Shown here one piece after another: positions 43,559 through 56,945 of a stretch of 64,000 nucleotides of DNA. The DNA comes from Periplaneta americana (lineage: Eukaryota; Arthropoda; Insecta; Blattodea; Blattidae). The notes under the pieces are model-generated. The model made no database searches. It saw only the letters and a program-made list of their open reading frames with translations, and was not told the origin of the DNA. A program made the position numbers and the translations under genes. The stretch covers positions 178,804,168 through 178,868,167 of the forward strand of contig NC_091128.1 of the NCBI RefSeq assembly GCF_040183065.1, read 5' to 3'. The stretch's first letter is position 1, and each line of letters opens with the position of its first letter.

Positions 43559-45553
43559 CAGAGCCTTCTTTAGTTACAAGCCGGGGCCATACGTCGACAA
43601 CACTGTAATTATCTGTCACCCGGAGGCTGACCGTACAGTACACGTGTTTGTGCTAATGCCGATTTCCAATGTAAATTAATGTTACAATATAAGTGTGTGT
43701 CGATGGAATTATGTTTGCGGTCGTACCAAACGTTAATTGTTGATGTATTATAAACTAAACGCGTGTTGGTGATAAAAAAACCAAGACAATAAATGAAAAT
43801 AAAATGGTTGCAGTCTTTGGGAATTTTTACGGTTATGGATGACAAAGTAATTGACTATTCTATTAAATATTGTATAACCACATTTTTATATTCTTATTTG
43901 TGATTTGTGTGTATCAGAATTCTAGTCAAATTGTTGGGTCTCGCCTGCTATATCAATAAAGTTACGCCGTTGGTTTTCAAAGTCACTGTAAACAGCTGTT
44001 TTGTGATCCCATAAATGTTGCAGTTTTGTTGAAGATTCGGAATGCCTGCTATACGTCAGAACTATCTATAATTTGTACATGCATATAATCACTTTGTTGG
44101 TTTGGTCAATGTCACTTATGTCCCGTCCACTATAGAGACATAGGCCAATTTTACACATATTTAGTATAACTTGTTGCTTCTTTGACAGGTTAGGTTTGGT
44201 TACTTTAGGTTTTTGTTATAGCCTACCTTGCATATACGATTATAGCGCAACATTGGCAGTGATAAAAGTGAAATATTCGTTCAGTGGGCGTTGGATACTC
44301 TACATTCACCCACTTGGTATTTACAGGATTTAAAGTCCACTGAGTTTACGCTAATTGATACATACATGTACTTAATAGATAATGTTGCGTTTTGTTACGT
44401 ATTATGTTGAAGGGTTGTGTTTTCATTTTTTCATAGATTGTTTTACTTGGCTTAACTGTATTTACATCCTCATACTTTTATTATAATAGGAATGTCAATA
44501 GTTTCTTCTGTTTACATTTTATTTTAGGCCTATTTGCATAATTCACATTCTTAGCTTGTTTTCTGTAGTTATATTTATTTAAAATTATATTTTAAAAACT
44601 TTATAACAAATAATTTAGGATAACAGTATTGTTATGGTGACTGGCCAGGTTCAAACTAAAACTGGTTTCCTGGACATCTGAAATATTTATAGAAAAGCAC
44701 GACATAATCACATGAAATTAAAATGCATATGATATCCTACACCTTTCATGTCAGAGGTGAAACAACATTAAGCGGCAAAACATTGTCAATTTACTAGCCA
44801 CATAATGGTTAATTGATTGGAATAGGGTATTGCGAAAGTACGTCATTATTTTATTTATTTTTGGTACAAGTAACATTTCTTTAAGTATTTATTTATTTTC
44901 CCTTGTACCATCAATAAAAAAAACAAGTATGTTTCTATTTTTTTTTTAATTATAAGTGTAGTTGCTACGACACATAGGCACACAGCACTTTCTAGGCATC
45001 TGAAATATTTGTAGAAAAACACGATAGATAATCGCATAAGATAATATTAAAATATATCCTAAACCTTTCACAGATGAAACACCATTAAGTCGCAAAACAT
45101 TGTCAATTTGCTAGCCACAAATTGTTAACTGAATGGAACTTAAGAATACTGCGTAGGAACTTACGTCTTTATTGCATTATTGATTTTATTATTTTCGGTA
45201 CAAGGAATATCTTTTTTATTTATTTATTTACCTTCGTACTATCAATAAAAACATGTTTTTTTTGTAATTATTTTAAGTGGCAGCCTTTGTATGTAAGTAG
45301 CCTACTTACGCAGTATTCTGAAGTATAGCTAATTGATTGCAATAAAACACTATTTTCGAACCCGTAATAATTTACATCACTACTCTGAATCTTGATCTTA
45401 CCTTTGTGCATGAAGTAATATTGAAAAAATACGCGTTACGTATAACGAAAGCAATAAACAAACACAATATCACTCTAAAATCTCCCGCCTCCACTCTGCG
45501 TTGCCAAACCTACCCATGCCCCGGCTTGTAACTAAAGAAGGCTCTGACAGTAT
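43552..45553. mobile_element. 2-kb DNA transposon with perfect 29-bp TIRs
   Basis: CAGAGCCTTCTTTAGTTACA plus AGCCGGGGC at 43559-43587 is repeated in perfect inverted form at 45518-45546. ACAGTAT flanks both ends (43552-43558 and 45547-45553), a 7-bp target duplication. The CAGAG terminus recalls hAT ends, but hATs duplicate 8 bp and P-type elements 7-8, so the superfamily is open. The interior has an internal tandem duplication and no recognisable transposase: non-autonomous. Confidence 0.8.
44670..45320. repeat. About 322-bp tandem duplication inside the TIR element
   Basis: CATCTGAAATATTTATAGAA at 44675 recurs as CATCTGAAATATTTGTAGAA at 44997. The CGCAAAACATTGTCAATTTG, GGTACAAG and ACCATCAATAAAAA words also recur at a similar spacing. 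The copies are clearly diverged. Confidence 0.75.
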
Positions 45554-47039
45554 GTGTCCTGGACCTCTATTGTGACAAGATGGCGGCCTGGTCGATGCTT
45601 ACTACATAATTAACAAAATATATGTTTTTTAATGTACAATGTTGCAAATAGGTCTATGCAAAAACCAACAACAAATTTAAGAAAATGGAACTCATGATAG
45701 CTTAATGTAAATGCAAATGTTTCAGCCTACCTTCAATCTCTTCTTTTCGTGATTTTCACTTCCATTCTCTCTAGTCGCACGAGCTCAACAGGTTATGGCA
45801 CTGACGAAATGTAGTAACAGGTGGTAACAGTCATTTCCTTCACTTCTGTAAAAGTTTAATATGATATGAGTAAGTTTACTTACATACAATTATGTTGTTG
45901 CCAGAAGTATTTTCATGTAATTCATACCGTAGCTATAGCTCTCTTGTACAGAAGCGAAGATCAAATACTTCTACAATACTACCCACTAAAAAAAATTTGA
46001 GAAATTTGAGTAACTCACCTTGAATTAAGTTACAATACTACAGACACCATCGAACTGAGGTACAAACTTGTTTAAAATGAAAGACAGAACCGAAAATACT
46101 ACACAAAAGATATAATATAAAAACGTCAATTCTCAAAACGTTGATTGAATTGTCCGTCGATGGACATTCGTACCGTCACCTCCATTTTTTTAAGTGAAAA
46201 GAAATCAGTGTTGCCAAATTATGTGGAATTCCACAGTCATATCGTTATATATTTTATTGTCTTTCAACTGTAGATTGTAACGGCCTTGGTTGTGGTCTTG
46301 ACTAGAAATGCATGTTTATTAGTTTTGTTGTAGTTACGAAGCCTGACTTGTAGTTATATTCCTGTTGTCAATGTTTCAATAAAACTTTTATTACTTATTA
46401 TCATTATCGTCTCTACATTTGGTGACCTCCAACGTGATACCTACGGCACTTCAAAATTAATAAAAATACATTTGTATTCAAGGTTACAACCAAGGTCGCC
46501 ACATGATTCTACGACGAAGGCCGCTATACGATACGATATGCTGCCATCTATGGACATAATCTTGTTTAATTCAACTTGGGGCAGATTTACTATTGCATTT
46601 ATCCACTTTCCTAACCAAAGTTAACAATGAGTGTTAATACAGTTTTTCCCGTAGTACTACTCTTATTACAAGAGAAAATTACCGTAATATTAATTAACGG
46701 TTGTAATCATCTTGCGAATGCCCCTATAAATTCACATAAACCTCCAAAATATTAATTGTTGACTTTAAAGAGACGTAGACGTAGCCGTAGCCACGCAGGA
46801 AGACGTCTGGCCGCGCATGCGTATTTTCACCCAATTCCCAATCTCCCAAAATACACACCAGTGCAAATAGTTACCAGTTGTCAACCTATTTCTTGTAGAG
46901 ACAGTATAGGTCTCTGTACGTGCATGCTCTTCCTTTATCTTTTATGAAAATATGGAAGGTAGGCCTAACATGTGACAAAAGCCACTTAGGCCTACAAAAG
47001 GAGGAAAACAATACTGTACAATATTACTTTGAAGTGAAG
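45554..47039. other. Non-coding DNA, nothing recognised
   Basis: AT-rich; no long frame, no repeat boundary identified. Confidence 0.3.
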
Positions 47040-47435
47040 GACTACAATTGGGAGGAAGACAAAGATAAAACAAGGACAAGAAACACGACAATATCATGAT
47101 AATAACGATAAGGGTCACGACCTAGATAAGAACTATGACAAAGACAACAAGGTCCACGACAAAGTCAAATACAAGAATCATGACATGGACCACGACATGG
47201 ATTACGATATGGACCATGTCATGATCCATATCATGGACATTGTCATGATTGTGATTGTGATCTTTGTCGTCCTTATCAGGATCCTTACCATGATCGTCAT
47301 CGTGGTCCTTGCTGTTAGAAGTCATGGTCCTTATCACGGTCCTGTCTTTGTCATGGACCATGGTCCTTATTATGGTCTTCGTTGTCTTTGTAATGGTTCT
47401 CATCAAGGTCCTTATTGTCTTTGTCATGTCATTTC
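47040..47435. repeat. Degenerate CATGGAC/GTCATG-type low-complexity repeat
   Basis: Short GAC/CAT/ATG-rich words are repeated irregularly, in both orientations, so many small palindromes such as CCATGGACCATGG-like stretches occur. It gives a His/Asp-rich minus frame (47427-47122, with KDHNHNHDNVHDMDHD) and a hydrophobic plus frame. Both are by-products of the repeat. Confidence 0.65.
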
Positions 47436-47677
47436 AAAATAATATTGCTTTCTCCATTTGGCATTTCACTTTCCATGGTACATCACAGTGGCAGTAAGAC
47501 TTTTCATGGTCGTCGCCGTCACCAACAACAGTTCTGCTCCCCTGAATACAAACTGTATCAACAGTATTAAAAAAAAAAAAAATCTGCACTGTATGAGGGC
47601 TACACCAGCACATACAATAATCGGGAACGAAGCTATAGTTGTGTTGGTTTGAATGTTTTATTTTTGTTTCGGTTTAC

Positions 47678-48003
47678 AAATGGAGGGGTGGCCAGGTAGC
47701 TCAGTTGGTAGAGCAGCTGGCTATGGACTGGAAGGTCCGGGGTTCAATCCCAGGTGGTGACAGGATTTTTTCTCGTTGCCAAACTTTCAGAACGGCTCCG
47801 AGGTTCACTCAGCCTCCTATAAAATTGAGTACCGGGTCTTTCCCGGGGGTAAAAGGCGGTCAGAGCATGGTGCCGACCACACCACCTCATTCTAGTGCCG
47901 AGGTCATGGAAAGCATGGGGCTCTACCTCCATGCCCCCTAAGTGTCTTCATGGCATGTTACGGGGATACCTTTACCTTTACCTTTTCACCTTTATAAATG
48001 GAG
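47678..48003 (+). mobile_element. tRNA-derived SINE, near full length
   Basis: The head GGTAGCTCAGTTGGTAGAGC is a textbook A box, and GGTCCGGGGTTCAATCCCAG contains the B box. The body and the CCTTTACC tail match the 29997-30308 copy. AAATGGAG at both edges (47678-47685 and 47996-48003) is a probable 8-bp target duplication. The tRNA-like head lacks a complete cloverleaf and leads straight into the body, so it is not a tRNA gene. Confidence 0.85.
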
Positions 48004-48299
48004 AGTATAGGTTAGTGATAAGAAAAGTAATTAATGAAGGGCTTGCAATATATTTTCTCTTCACCTAAAGCGACATTCTGAAATTAGTCCATCTTCACTA
48101 TGGTTCACTCAAAGTGTATCATTCTTTAACATTGCAGAACTCGCGATTATGAGTGGTCGGTGCCTACTCTCGATGCCGAGATATTACTGAGAGGAGCTGC
48201 ACGGTATAGCTAATTTTATATGCAACTTTAGCGCCCTCATGTCCGAGGCGAGGTGGCATCATTGGACGTGGTCACACAAGTTACATTGGTTCATGGCCT

Positions 48300-48746
48300 C
48301 CTACTACTTACTTACTTATTGGCTTTTAAGGAACCCAGAGGTTCATTGCCGCCCTCACATAAGCCCGCCATCGGTCCCTATCCTGAGCAAGATTAATCCA
48401 GTCTCTATCATCATATCCCACCTCCCTCAAATCCATCTTAATATTATCTTCCCATCTATGTCTCGGCCTCCCTAAAGGTCTTTTTCCCTCCGGCCTCCCA
48501 ACTAACACTCTATATGCAATTCTGGATTCGCCCATACGTGCTACATGCCCTGCCCATCTCAAACGTCTGTATTTAATGTTCCTAATTATGTCAGGTGAAG
48601 AATACAATGCGTGCAGTTCTGTGTTGTGTAACTTTCTCCATTCTCCTGTAACTTCATCTCTCTTAGCCCCAAATATTTTCCTAAGCACCTTATTCTCAAA
48701 CACCCTGAACCTATGTTCCTCTCTCAAAGTGAGAGTCCCTACTACT
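48300..48746 (-). mobile_element. LINE-C copy on minus strand with 9-bp target duplication
   Basis: CCTACTACT occurs at 48300-48308 and 48738-48746. The minus-strand frame from the duplication reads [20 protein letters not shown] through [20 protein letters not shown] to RAAMNLWVP and a stop, then the ACTTACTTACTTA tail (antisense AAGT). The frame is open over its whole 142-codon length. Confidence 0.85.
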
Positions 48747-49523
48747 AATAACATTAATTAGCATTCGACTGGTTCATAGTTCGTTACAGTAAGCATTTGA
48801 CATTTTGTCATCTTTTGTTTCACACGGATCCCAGAACTGGTGGTCATACTCGGTGGAGGGAAAGACGTATTTTACTCAAAAATCAAATTTATTTCTACTT
48901 CGTACTTTGCCTCAAAATAATGGACTACAAAATGACGGGAAATGCTTGTTTGTTGCTGTAGTTTGTTCGTTTGTCTAGAGTCCAAAATGTTCACTTTGCA
49001 CAAATGTTCAGAAAGACAATCTTGTCCCGACTCAAAATATTAAAATTTAGAAATAGTTTTTTTTTATTTATTACTATTATTGGCAGTTAAAATTCAGATA
49101 CAAATATGTTTTGTTTACAAAACTTTACATATATCGTAACACACATATATCAAATTCTACTCTTGTACAAAAATATTTCGAATACATAAATATTCTCTTA
49201 CAAAGTTACATTTCACATGTCTACAAGTTCTCAGTATCATCAGCATTGAACCTGGCTTGCAAATCAGAATTCTTATTCAGATATACTAAAGACAATTTTA
49301 AGTTACAACTTTACACATTCAAACTTATAGCTGTCTCTTTTCTTCATTTTAAACTGCCTACAAATAAACTGAGCCCAAGCTACAATACAGTGTACTACAT
49401 TGGCAAAGTCATACGTAACTCGCTGTTTACTTATATGGTCGATAAAATTAGCAAAATGTTAATAAATAATTGAAATGAAAGCTAACAAATTTAACAATTC
49501 TGATCTTTAAATACATAAAGTTC

Positions 49524-49525
<2 letters not shown>
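48747..49525. other. AT-rich non-coding DNA
   Basis: A 120-codon plus frame (49111-49473) has no domain resemblance and lies in AT-rich sequence; not called. Confidence 0.3.

Positions 49526-49581
<56 letters not shown>
49526..49581. repeat. AAT microsatellite
   Basis: A pure AAT run of about 18 units. Confidence 0.95.
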
Positions 49582-49582
<1 letters not shown>

Positions 49583-49835
49583 GTGACAATTTAGCATTAG
49601 TTTAGTCAACTCTTGTGAACTATATTTTTTCTCCTCAAGAATAAAACTTGTTACTGTATATAATGGGCACAACAACCACTCTTGCTTTGTTCATCATAAA
49701 ATTTAGTGAAAGCTAGTTAAATAACCATGACAAAAACAGTCTAAATTTATTGTAATATTTTTATTACAGGTTATTAAAGCTGCAGTCCACAAAAGTTAAG
49801 TGATGTTAACTATTCAAACTTCAAACATTTATAGA

Positions 49836-50636
49836 TCAGAATTATGGATAAATATATAATAAGATGCGAAACTGTGGTCAGCACCATCTGGCGGCAGGGG
49901 CTGAAATAAGATGATCAGCGCCCAATGTCGTAGGTGGCGAACATTAGAACTACGTGTTGGGTACATTACCCAGAGTTCTCTATTTATCCATTCGAGATAT
50001 TGCTCGAGAAGCAAGATGGCAGATAGAAACTTACTAATAAGTGAATATAAAGTGATATGTGTGTGTATAAGCAGTGTATGTTAAACAGTGATGTTTATGG
50101 ACGTTTTAAAAATAGTGTTGAATGTATTGTAAAGTTATAGTAATATAATAAATTGAACTAAGTAGTTCTTGCAGACTTTTCCATTGCGGTGTACACTAAC
50201 TACCCAAAGAATACAATCCCAATTATCTAACCTTTTGCTTTATTTTTTGTCTCTGTCTGGTTATATTTTAATCGGGTAGTGTAAAATAGATCGTCTCCTT
50301 TATCTTCCTGTTGGCTTCGGTAAGAATTTTCAGTAGAAGATGCTGTGAGGAATAAAAATGTAAATGTTTTATTTTAAATTGGGTTAGTTTTGAATATCGA
50401 TGAGGGTGGGAGGGAATACTTTTTGCACAGTTTAACATTTTCGTCACCAGATGCGCTGCTAAATGCATGGAGTAATTAGTTACTCTTTTCGCTATTTGGT
50501 GCGCTGCTAGATGTAATAATGCCCCTCCCCCCAACAGGTGGCAGCAAGATCAATTTCTACAACAGCGCCTCTAGCATGTGTTACGGGACACTCAGTAAGT
50601 TTCGCATCCTATTATATATTCATCCATGTCAGAATT
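49836..50636. mobile_element. 785-bp DNA element with 8-bp target duplication
   Basis: TCAGAATT flanks both ends (49836-49843 and 50629-50636). The ends are inverted: left ATGGATAAATATATAATAAG then ATGCGAAAC; reverse complement of the right end ATGGATGAATATATAATAGG then ATGCGAAAC. This gives about 29 matching positions with two differences. An 8-bp duplication suggests hAT-like (or P/Merlin-like) integration. The interior has no recognised coding sequence. Confidence 0.8.
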
Positions 50637-53600
50637 CTTAATTTAAATTTATTATTTTTCGTACCATTTTAAATAGGAGTTAGTACATTATGTTAGCACG
50701 CATTAAAAATAGATACCACTCGATTGGGGGGGGGGGGGGGGGAAAATTGGTTCGATTTTATATATATATATATTTCTAGAAAGAAGAGGACACAAAATAT
50801 TGACTTTTTTTACATGAAAGAAGAATTCTGTTAAATCACATGATATTGAAATAGCAAATATATGTTTAATAAGTTTTAGAAAGCAAGCTACTATTGAAGG
50901 GTAACTTTCTTCTTTGGGGGGACATTGTAATGAAATTTCCCTAGCTTATTTTCTTAGTACTGTATTTAAATTATGGAACTTCAACAGTCTTTAAAGGAGG
51001 GCCCTGAAAAACGTTTGTGTGAGGAGGGGCATAATTCGTATGAACGAATACAAGTAAATACGCAACATCTGCTACACTAAAGGACAGCTACATAAATAAA
51101 CAATGAGTTACGCTCCTGTAGGAGACTGCAGACATTTTGTCTTCAATGGAATAACAGCAACTTATCCAGTGTCACAAGGTTAACTCATTACGTTATGGCA
51201 ATACAGCAATGCGTTAAACACGTCTATACATATTTATTTTAAGTTTCAAAAATAATTTTTAAAATTCTAGAACTTAAAATTTACTTTAGTATATATTTGT
51301 CATGATTTCTTAATTTCATAAATATAGTTCCAGCATATAAAATAATGTAATTCACTCCTAGCTATTAAATGCATTTGACAAAATCAGTTCACTTTACTTT
51401 CACTCTCTCTTTCATTCAGTCACGCATTTCACACTAACACACTCTAAACTATGGATACTCTTATATACCTGAAAAGAATATTAATGAAAACAAGGTACCT
51501 TGAAATGTAATATACTAAATAGAGTTTCTTTTTTCTAATTCGTTACAATAAAATGTGATTTTCATGAGAAAATTCTAACAACATAAACATAATACAAAGA
51601 CAAGTTCGAGCTCTAAAATGTTCAGAAAGACTTCTGATGCATCGGCCCACCTTGTTTCATATCCTCTCTAACTTTTATATGCCACTTTGAGTAATCGATA
51701 TTACCTACATGAGTATTTGTATTAATGTAGAATTCAACATAAATATATAAAAAACTATAACATATATAAAAGCAGTCTTATCAACTTTAATTCTTTAAAT
51801 ATAACTAAAAATTTCTATGGCCCTCTATTTTACGTCCGATATTGCTATGATCAAAATAGTCACGAACCAACCCTCAGTCCACACAAAGCAATTCCACTTT
51901 CTGCTTCTGACTCACATCTACGAAATTATTCTAACTTCGATGAGTTGCATAAAATAAACGTAAGATCTCCGTATTTTAGCAACTTGAATTACAAAGAGAA
52001 ATATCTGAAAAACGTAATTGGAAGCTTATTACAACCACCCAACCAACAGCAATACACAAATTTCAAACATGAAAATTTTCATTCATTCCAGTTAAAGTAC
52101 ATACGCACATATTTATCAACTTTTTATCTGTACACACATAAACACACAAACACAGGAATATGTAACACAAATATGACAATATGGAGAAAGCCGACAACAC
52201 TTCAAAGCACACAGTGGTGGTCAGGCGTAACAACCTCAAAAATTAAAACAAATTACGCTGTCAGTATCTTTGCAGTAAAATTAACAACACAGAAACTAGA
52301 ATTATTATAATTCTTAAGTCTCATTAATAAATTCACACGTAATTGGGTTCTTTACTTTTGATATTATAATTCTGCTCAAAACTTTGTCAGTTATCATAAT
52401 TTTTGATACGATATTTTAGTGTAATAAAAGTTATTTTTAACTTGTAGGTATTAAAAACAGTTTTTTTATGTTCGTACACTTTGTACCACCACTGGAGCTA
52501 ATGTGGAATTACACAGGCATATTGTTATATTACCAGAATAGAGATTCCAACATTTTACAATAACATATCTTATCTTCTCCTTTGTTGTCATATTATGATA
52601 AACGGAGACAGCCAGCATTTTTAACAGTCCTTGTGCAAAGACGCAGTAACTGTGGAAGCTGTATCCTTAAAATTTGTTCAATATTACTGAAAATTTTAAA
52701 GGAACCTCGCATAATGAGAAATATTTAGGCAGATGCCAAATAATGTTGTAAAGACATTTTCTGATTATGTAGAACATAAGACTTTATGGTGAGCACCATC
52801 TACTGAATAGCTACCGATTTGAAATATTCCAGGCCATGTAAATAGGTAGAAACCACCGCAGGACCCAATTTCACTGGACACTCCAGAGTGTTGCTTTTTA
52901 ATGTTGAAGATTGCTAGTTTTTTAGATGGAAGTAGCTGTTAAGACCGCCAATCGTAGGACGGAAGGAGAAGATGACTAGCTGAATAACATTTCGTAATGC
53001 GCGACAAACGACCGTTACATGCCCCAAGTTTCCTCATTCGTTTTGTACCACACCTCTCTGAGACCCGACCTTGTCTTAATATCCTATTCGAAATAAGACA
53101 CGCTATCTTTGGATATTTACTGTCCCAAAAGTATCACTCCCCAATCTTACACAGTTTTGTGTTAATAATCCGTCCAATTAATCTGTCATTTTGATATTTT
53201 CATTAGAAGTGACCTGTAGAATGCTGAATATACATGCAAATGTAACCAACCAGAGAATAATATGACGAGCAACTAATGAACATACAAATATTACCCATCG
53301 GAAGAAAAAAAAAAGTTGATTTTTTTTTTTATATATTACTACATCTTCCTGCATTCAAATTGCTTCAAAATGTAGAGTCCCACTGAGAAAGCATTCCAAT
53401 GATCAGGTTGCAACAGATCGTATTTTCTCCATCAAATTTAATTTTACATTTTTTGTGTCACATATTTCTTTCAAGGGACAACATACGATTTCATTCACAT
53501 GTATTGTGAATACGATCAAGTGCCACTACATATGAAGTCATCAGGGATATCTTGCAATTCAGCAAACAAACGTTTTTTTCATTAGCACCAGGGCTGTAAA

Positions 53601-55341
53601 TATCTTAGCGATGTTAATCATTTAATTGCCTATTTTGAAATGCGTATTTAACATTAAGACATCTTAGAATACTTTCGAAATGGTCTATTAAAAATAAAGG
53701 AACATTCAATCAAGATCTTGACAGAAATTTCTCCTTCCTAACAATAAACAAATAAAAATATAAATATCAATAGTTTCCTTTAATGTATAGTGAATAGAAA
53801 TCTTACTCTCTTCTCACTTAAGAGAACAATTTAGTCACATTCAGGACAAGTTTACTTCTCTTTCCAGTTTGTAATAGAGACAGAAATCCATGAAAAATTT
53901 GAGAACATTAGTCATTGCAATCTAAAATTACAGATGTCAGAATTAAACCCAACAAATCATGACAACTCACTCTAATAGTGTTTACATAGTTCAGTGAATC
54001 TGGATCCTGCTTTGGTAGTCTAATTCACAAGAATAGAATTACAAAACTCTGGCCATAAAATAACTTTATAGTACAAGTCTTGACCTTCATTTTCGACAGA
54101 GATGTATCTAGCAAGATTAATAATAATTTTGTTCAAATATGTCCACTTGAAATTTTATTAAATGCTACGAATATGGCATGAACACAGAACGAAATTACAA
54201 TTTAAAAGACCAAAATATTACTAGAAACTTCTTATCCACATAACACTTTGTAACCCAGAATCAATTCCACTGGCAGGGTTGTTTTATCTCGGATCAAGGG
54301 GCACAGATCCTGAACCTAGTTCCTAGTTAGTCGAGGAAATGAACAACTACACGAAACCTATCTATTCTATTAGGCCTGCAAGTTTATTCTAGCTTAAAAT
54401 AAACCCAGGCTGATTTAAAATGAATTTTGATGATACACTTAGGTGAAATTTGAATTTTCTTAACCATTTGAGGTCGATCTTTGAAAATCTGTACACATAT
54501 CATGTCACATATAAATAGTCTCTGTGCAAAATTTCATCTCCTTTGGTCCAAAATTATATTCATTATTAATATGTTTGTACATTTAAATCATGTTTTGAAA
54601 ATTCACCACCGGTGCTGCTTCTACAAATTTTAAAATTTTTGCCTGAAATTCACTCCACACACCTTTCAAACTCTCGGAAACATAACTTTCTATTTTTTTT
54701 TTTTTCGGATTATTCTTCAAGAACTAAGAAAAAATGATTTTATATAGTTAAATATAAAAGCACATTAAAAAAAAATATTTTGCCACAGAATCTTAAGGTT
54801 TAAAGAAATTCCTGATAACAAGTTTTGTTAAGTATATACCTTTAATAAAATCTGCAAAAAGAATAATGCGTATAGTACAAAATTTGACGAAAGACTAATA
54901 TTTTCAGTAAAGCAATATGAAGAACAATGCAAATGAAGAAGATTGCAACCTTTTAATAATAATTAAATGTTGGCAGAAACGGCCTTTCTGCATGAAACTT
55001 CATGAAGAAGTTCTCTGAACCATAAACAATTTTTAATGTTAAAAATCGAAAAATAAAGTCTTCAACAAAATTTCACCTCAGTGTAAACTTAAACACAGAT
55101 TTGACAGAGAGTAATTAAAAACGTCACATTAAATATTGCAATGAAATCACGTGATCAAAATCGTAAGATTTCCTGTAGACTGTGCAGCAAGTAACAAATA
55201 CAGACTTACTGGAAGCACATTCAACACGAACTAGTAATGCATCTCCAAGAGTGATGGGAGGGCGCCCAACACTTTGCTCCTTGTATAAAGCAACCCTGAC
55301 AGCAGCCACGCACGCACACATACACACTTCACACGATCTGT
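50637..55341. other. AT-rich DNA downstream of the transglutaminase stop; possible long 3' UTR
   Basis: No recognisable repeat or coding region is visible in 4.7 kb, which is unusual in this TE-dense window. Since the transglutaminase is transcribed leftward into it, part may be its 3' untranslated region. Several TTTATT words (AATAAA on the minus strand) exist, so a polyadenylation site cannot be chosen. It contains a 17-G run at 50726-50742. Confidence 0.35.
50726..50742. repeat. Homopolymer run of 17 G
   Basis: A pure G run followed by GAAAA-like sequence; prone to sequencing-length error. Confidence 0.9.
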
Positions 55342-55519
55342 CTATGCAGCATTGCCAGTGCCGTTTGCCGCCTCCTTCTTGGGCTCCACCATGAAGTTCA
55401 AGAAGCCATCCACATCCTCCAACTCCTTGGATACAAATTTGGCAGCAATAGTGCTTCTGCCAGAGAATTTTGGAGTCATCTTGAATGCTGCCGTTGCCTC
55501 ACTGCCTGGAGCTACGTTC
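55342..55519 (-). CDS. Transglutaminase terminal exon
   Basis: Acceptor AG at 55521-55520; 178 bp to TAG at 55344-55342. It encodes [40 protein letters not shown] and [18 protein letters not shown]. The FVSKEL..VDGF segment matches the family's closing beta-strand, and the final 12 residues are a variable polar tail. Confidence 0.93.
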
Positions 55520-56912
55520 CTGTTGCAAACAAGCGGATGAGTGATTACCTGGAGTTCACTGACCCATCATGACGGTAATGGCTCAAAACTGTATTACCAG
55601 CAGTTCCATTGTAACGAATACTGGCATGGACTTGTATAATACTCAGTGGCGTCATTTAGGGGCTGCCCCCTCCAGAGTTTAAGATAAAACAATTAATAAT
55701 TCAGTAGTACTACGTATTAAAAAAAGTGAGAATAGTACATTTAATATTAACCCTTTCTGCTCGAATGAGTCCATTTGGAATCACTAACATTTCTGTAAGT
55801 TATTCATATATTTCAAAAAGGCATATGACTCGGTTAAGAGAGAAGTTTTATATGATATTCTTATTGAATTTGGTATCCCCAAGAAACTAGTTCGATTAAT
55901 TAAAATGTGTCTCAGTGAAACGTACAGCAGAGTCCGTACAGGTCAGTTTCTGTCAGATGCGTTTCCAATTCACTGCGGGCTAAAGCAAGGAGATGCACTA
56001 TCACCTTTACTTTTTAACTTTGCTCTAGAGTATGCCATTATGAAAGTCCAGGATAACAGAGAGGGTTTGGAATTGAACGAGTTACATCAGCTGCTTGTCT
56101 ATGTGGATGATGTGAATATGTTAGGAGAAAATCCACAAACGATTAGGGAAAACAAGGGAATTTTACTGAAAGCAAGTAAAGAGATAGGTTTGGAAGTAAA
56201 TCCCATCAAATACTAAGTATATGATTATGTCTCGTGACCAGAATATTGTACGAAATGGAAATATAAAAATTGGAAATTTATCCTTTGAAGGGGTAGAAAA
56301 ATTCAAATATCTGGGAGCAACAGTAACAAATATAAATGATATCCAGGAGGAAATTAAACACAGAATAAATATGGGAAATGCCTGTTATTATTCGGTTGAG
56401 AAACTTTTATCATCCAGTCTGCTGTCGAAAAATCTGAAAGTTAGAATTTATAAAACAGTTATATTACCGGTTGTTCTGTATGGTTATGAAACTTGGACTC
56501 TCACTTTGAGAGAGGAACAGAGATTAAGGGTGTTTGAGAATAAGGTACTTAGGAAAATATTTGGGGCTAAGAGGAATGAAGTTACAGGAGAATGGAGAAA
56601 GTTACACAACACAGAACTGCACGCATTGTATTCTTCACCTGACATAATTAGGAACATTAAATCCAGACGTTTGAGATGGGCAGGGCATGTAGCATGTATG
56701 GGCGAATCCAGAAATGTATATAGAGTGTTAGTTGGGAGGCCGGAGGGAAAAAGACCTTTGGGGAGGCCGAGACGTAGATGGGAAGATAATATTAAAATTG
56801 ATTTGAGGGAGGTGGAATATGATGGTAGAGACTGGATTAATCTTGCTCAGGATAGGGACCGATGGCGGGCTTATGCGAGGGCGGCAATGAACCTCCGGGT
56901 TCCTTAAAAGCC

Positions 56913-56945
<33 letters not shown>

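Noticed and set aside
47690-47765. tRNA gene
   Set aside because: The A and B boxes are good, but the sequence has no proper cloverleaf and runs into a SINE body seen again at 30 kb.
49111-49473. 120-codon plus frame as a gene
   Set aside because: Composition follows AT-rich DNA and no domain can be recognised.
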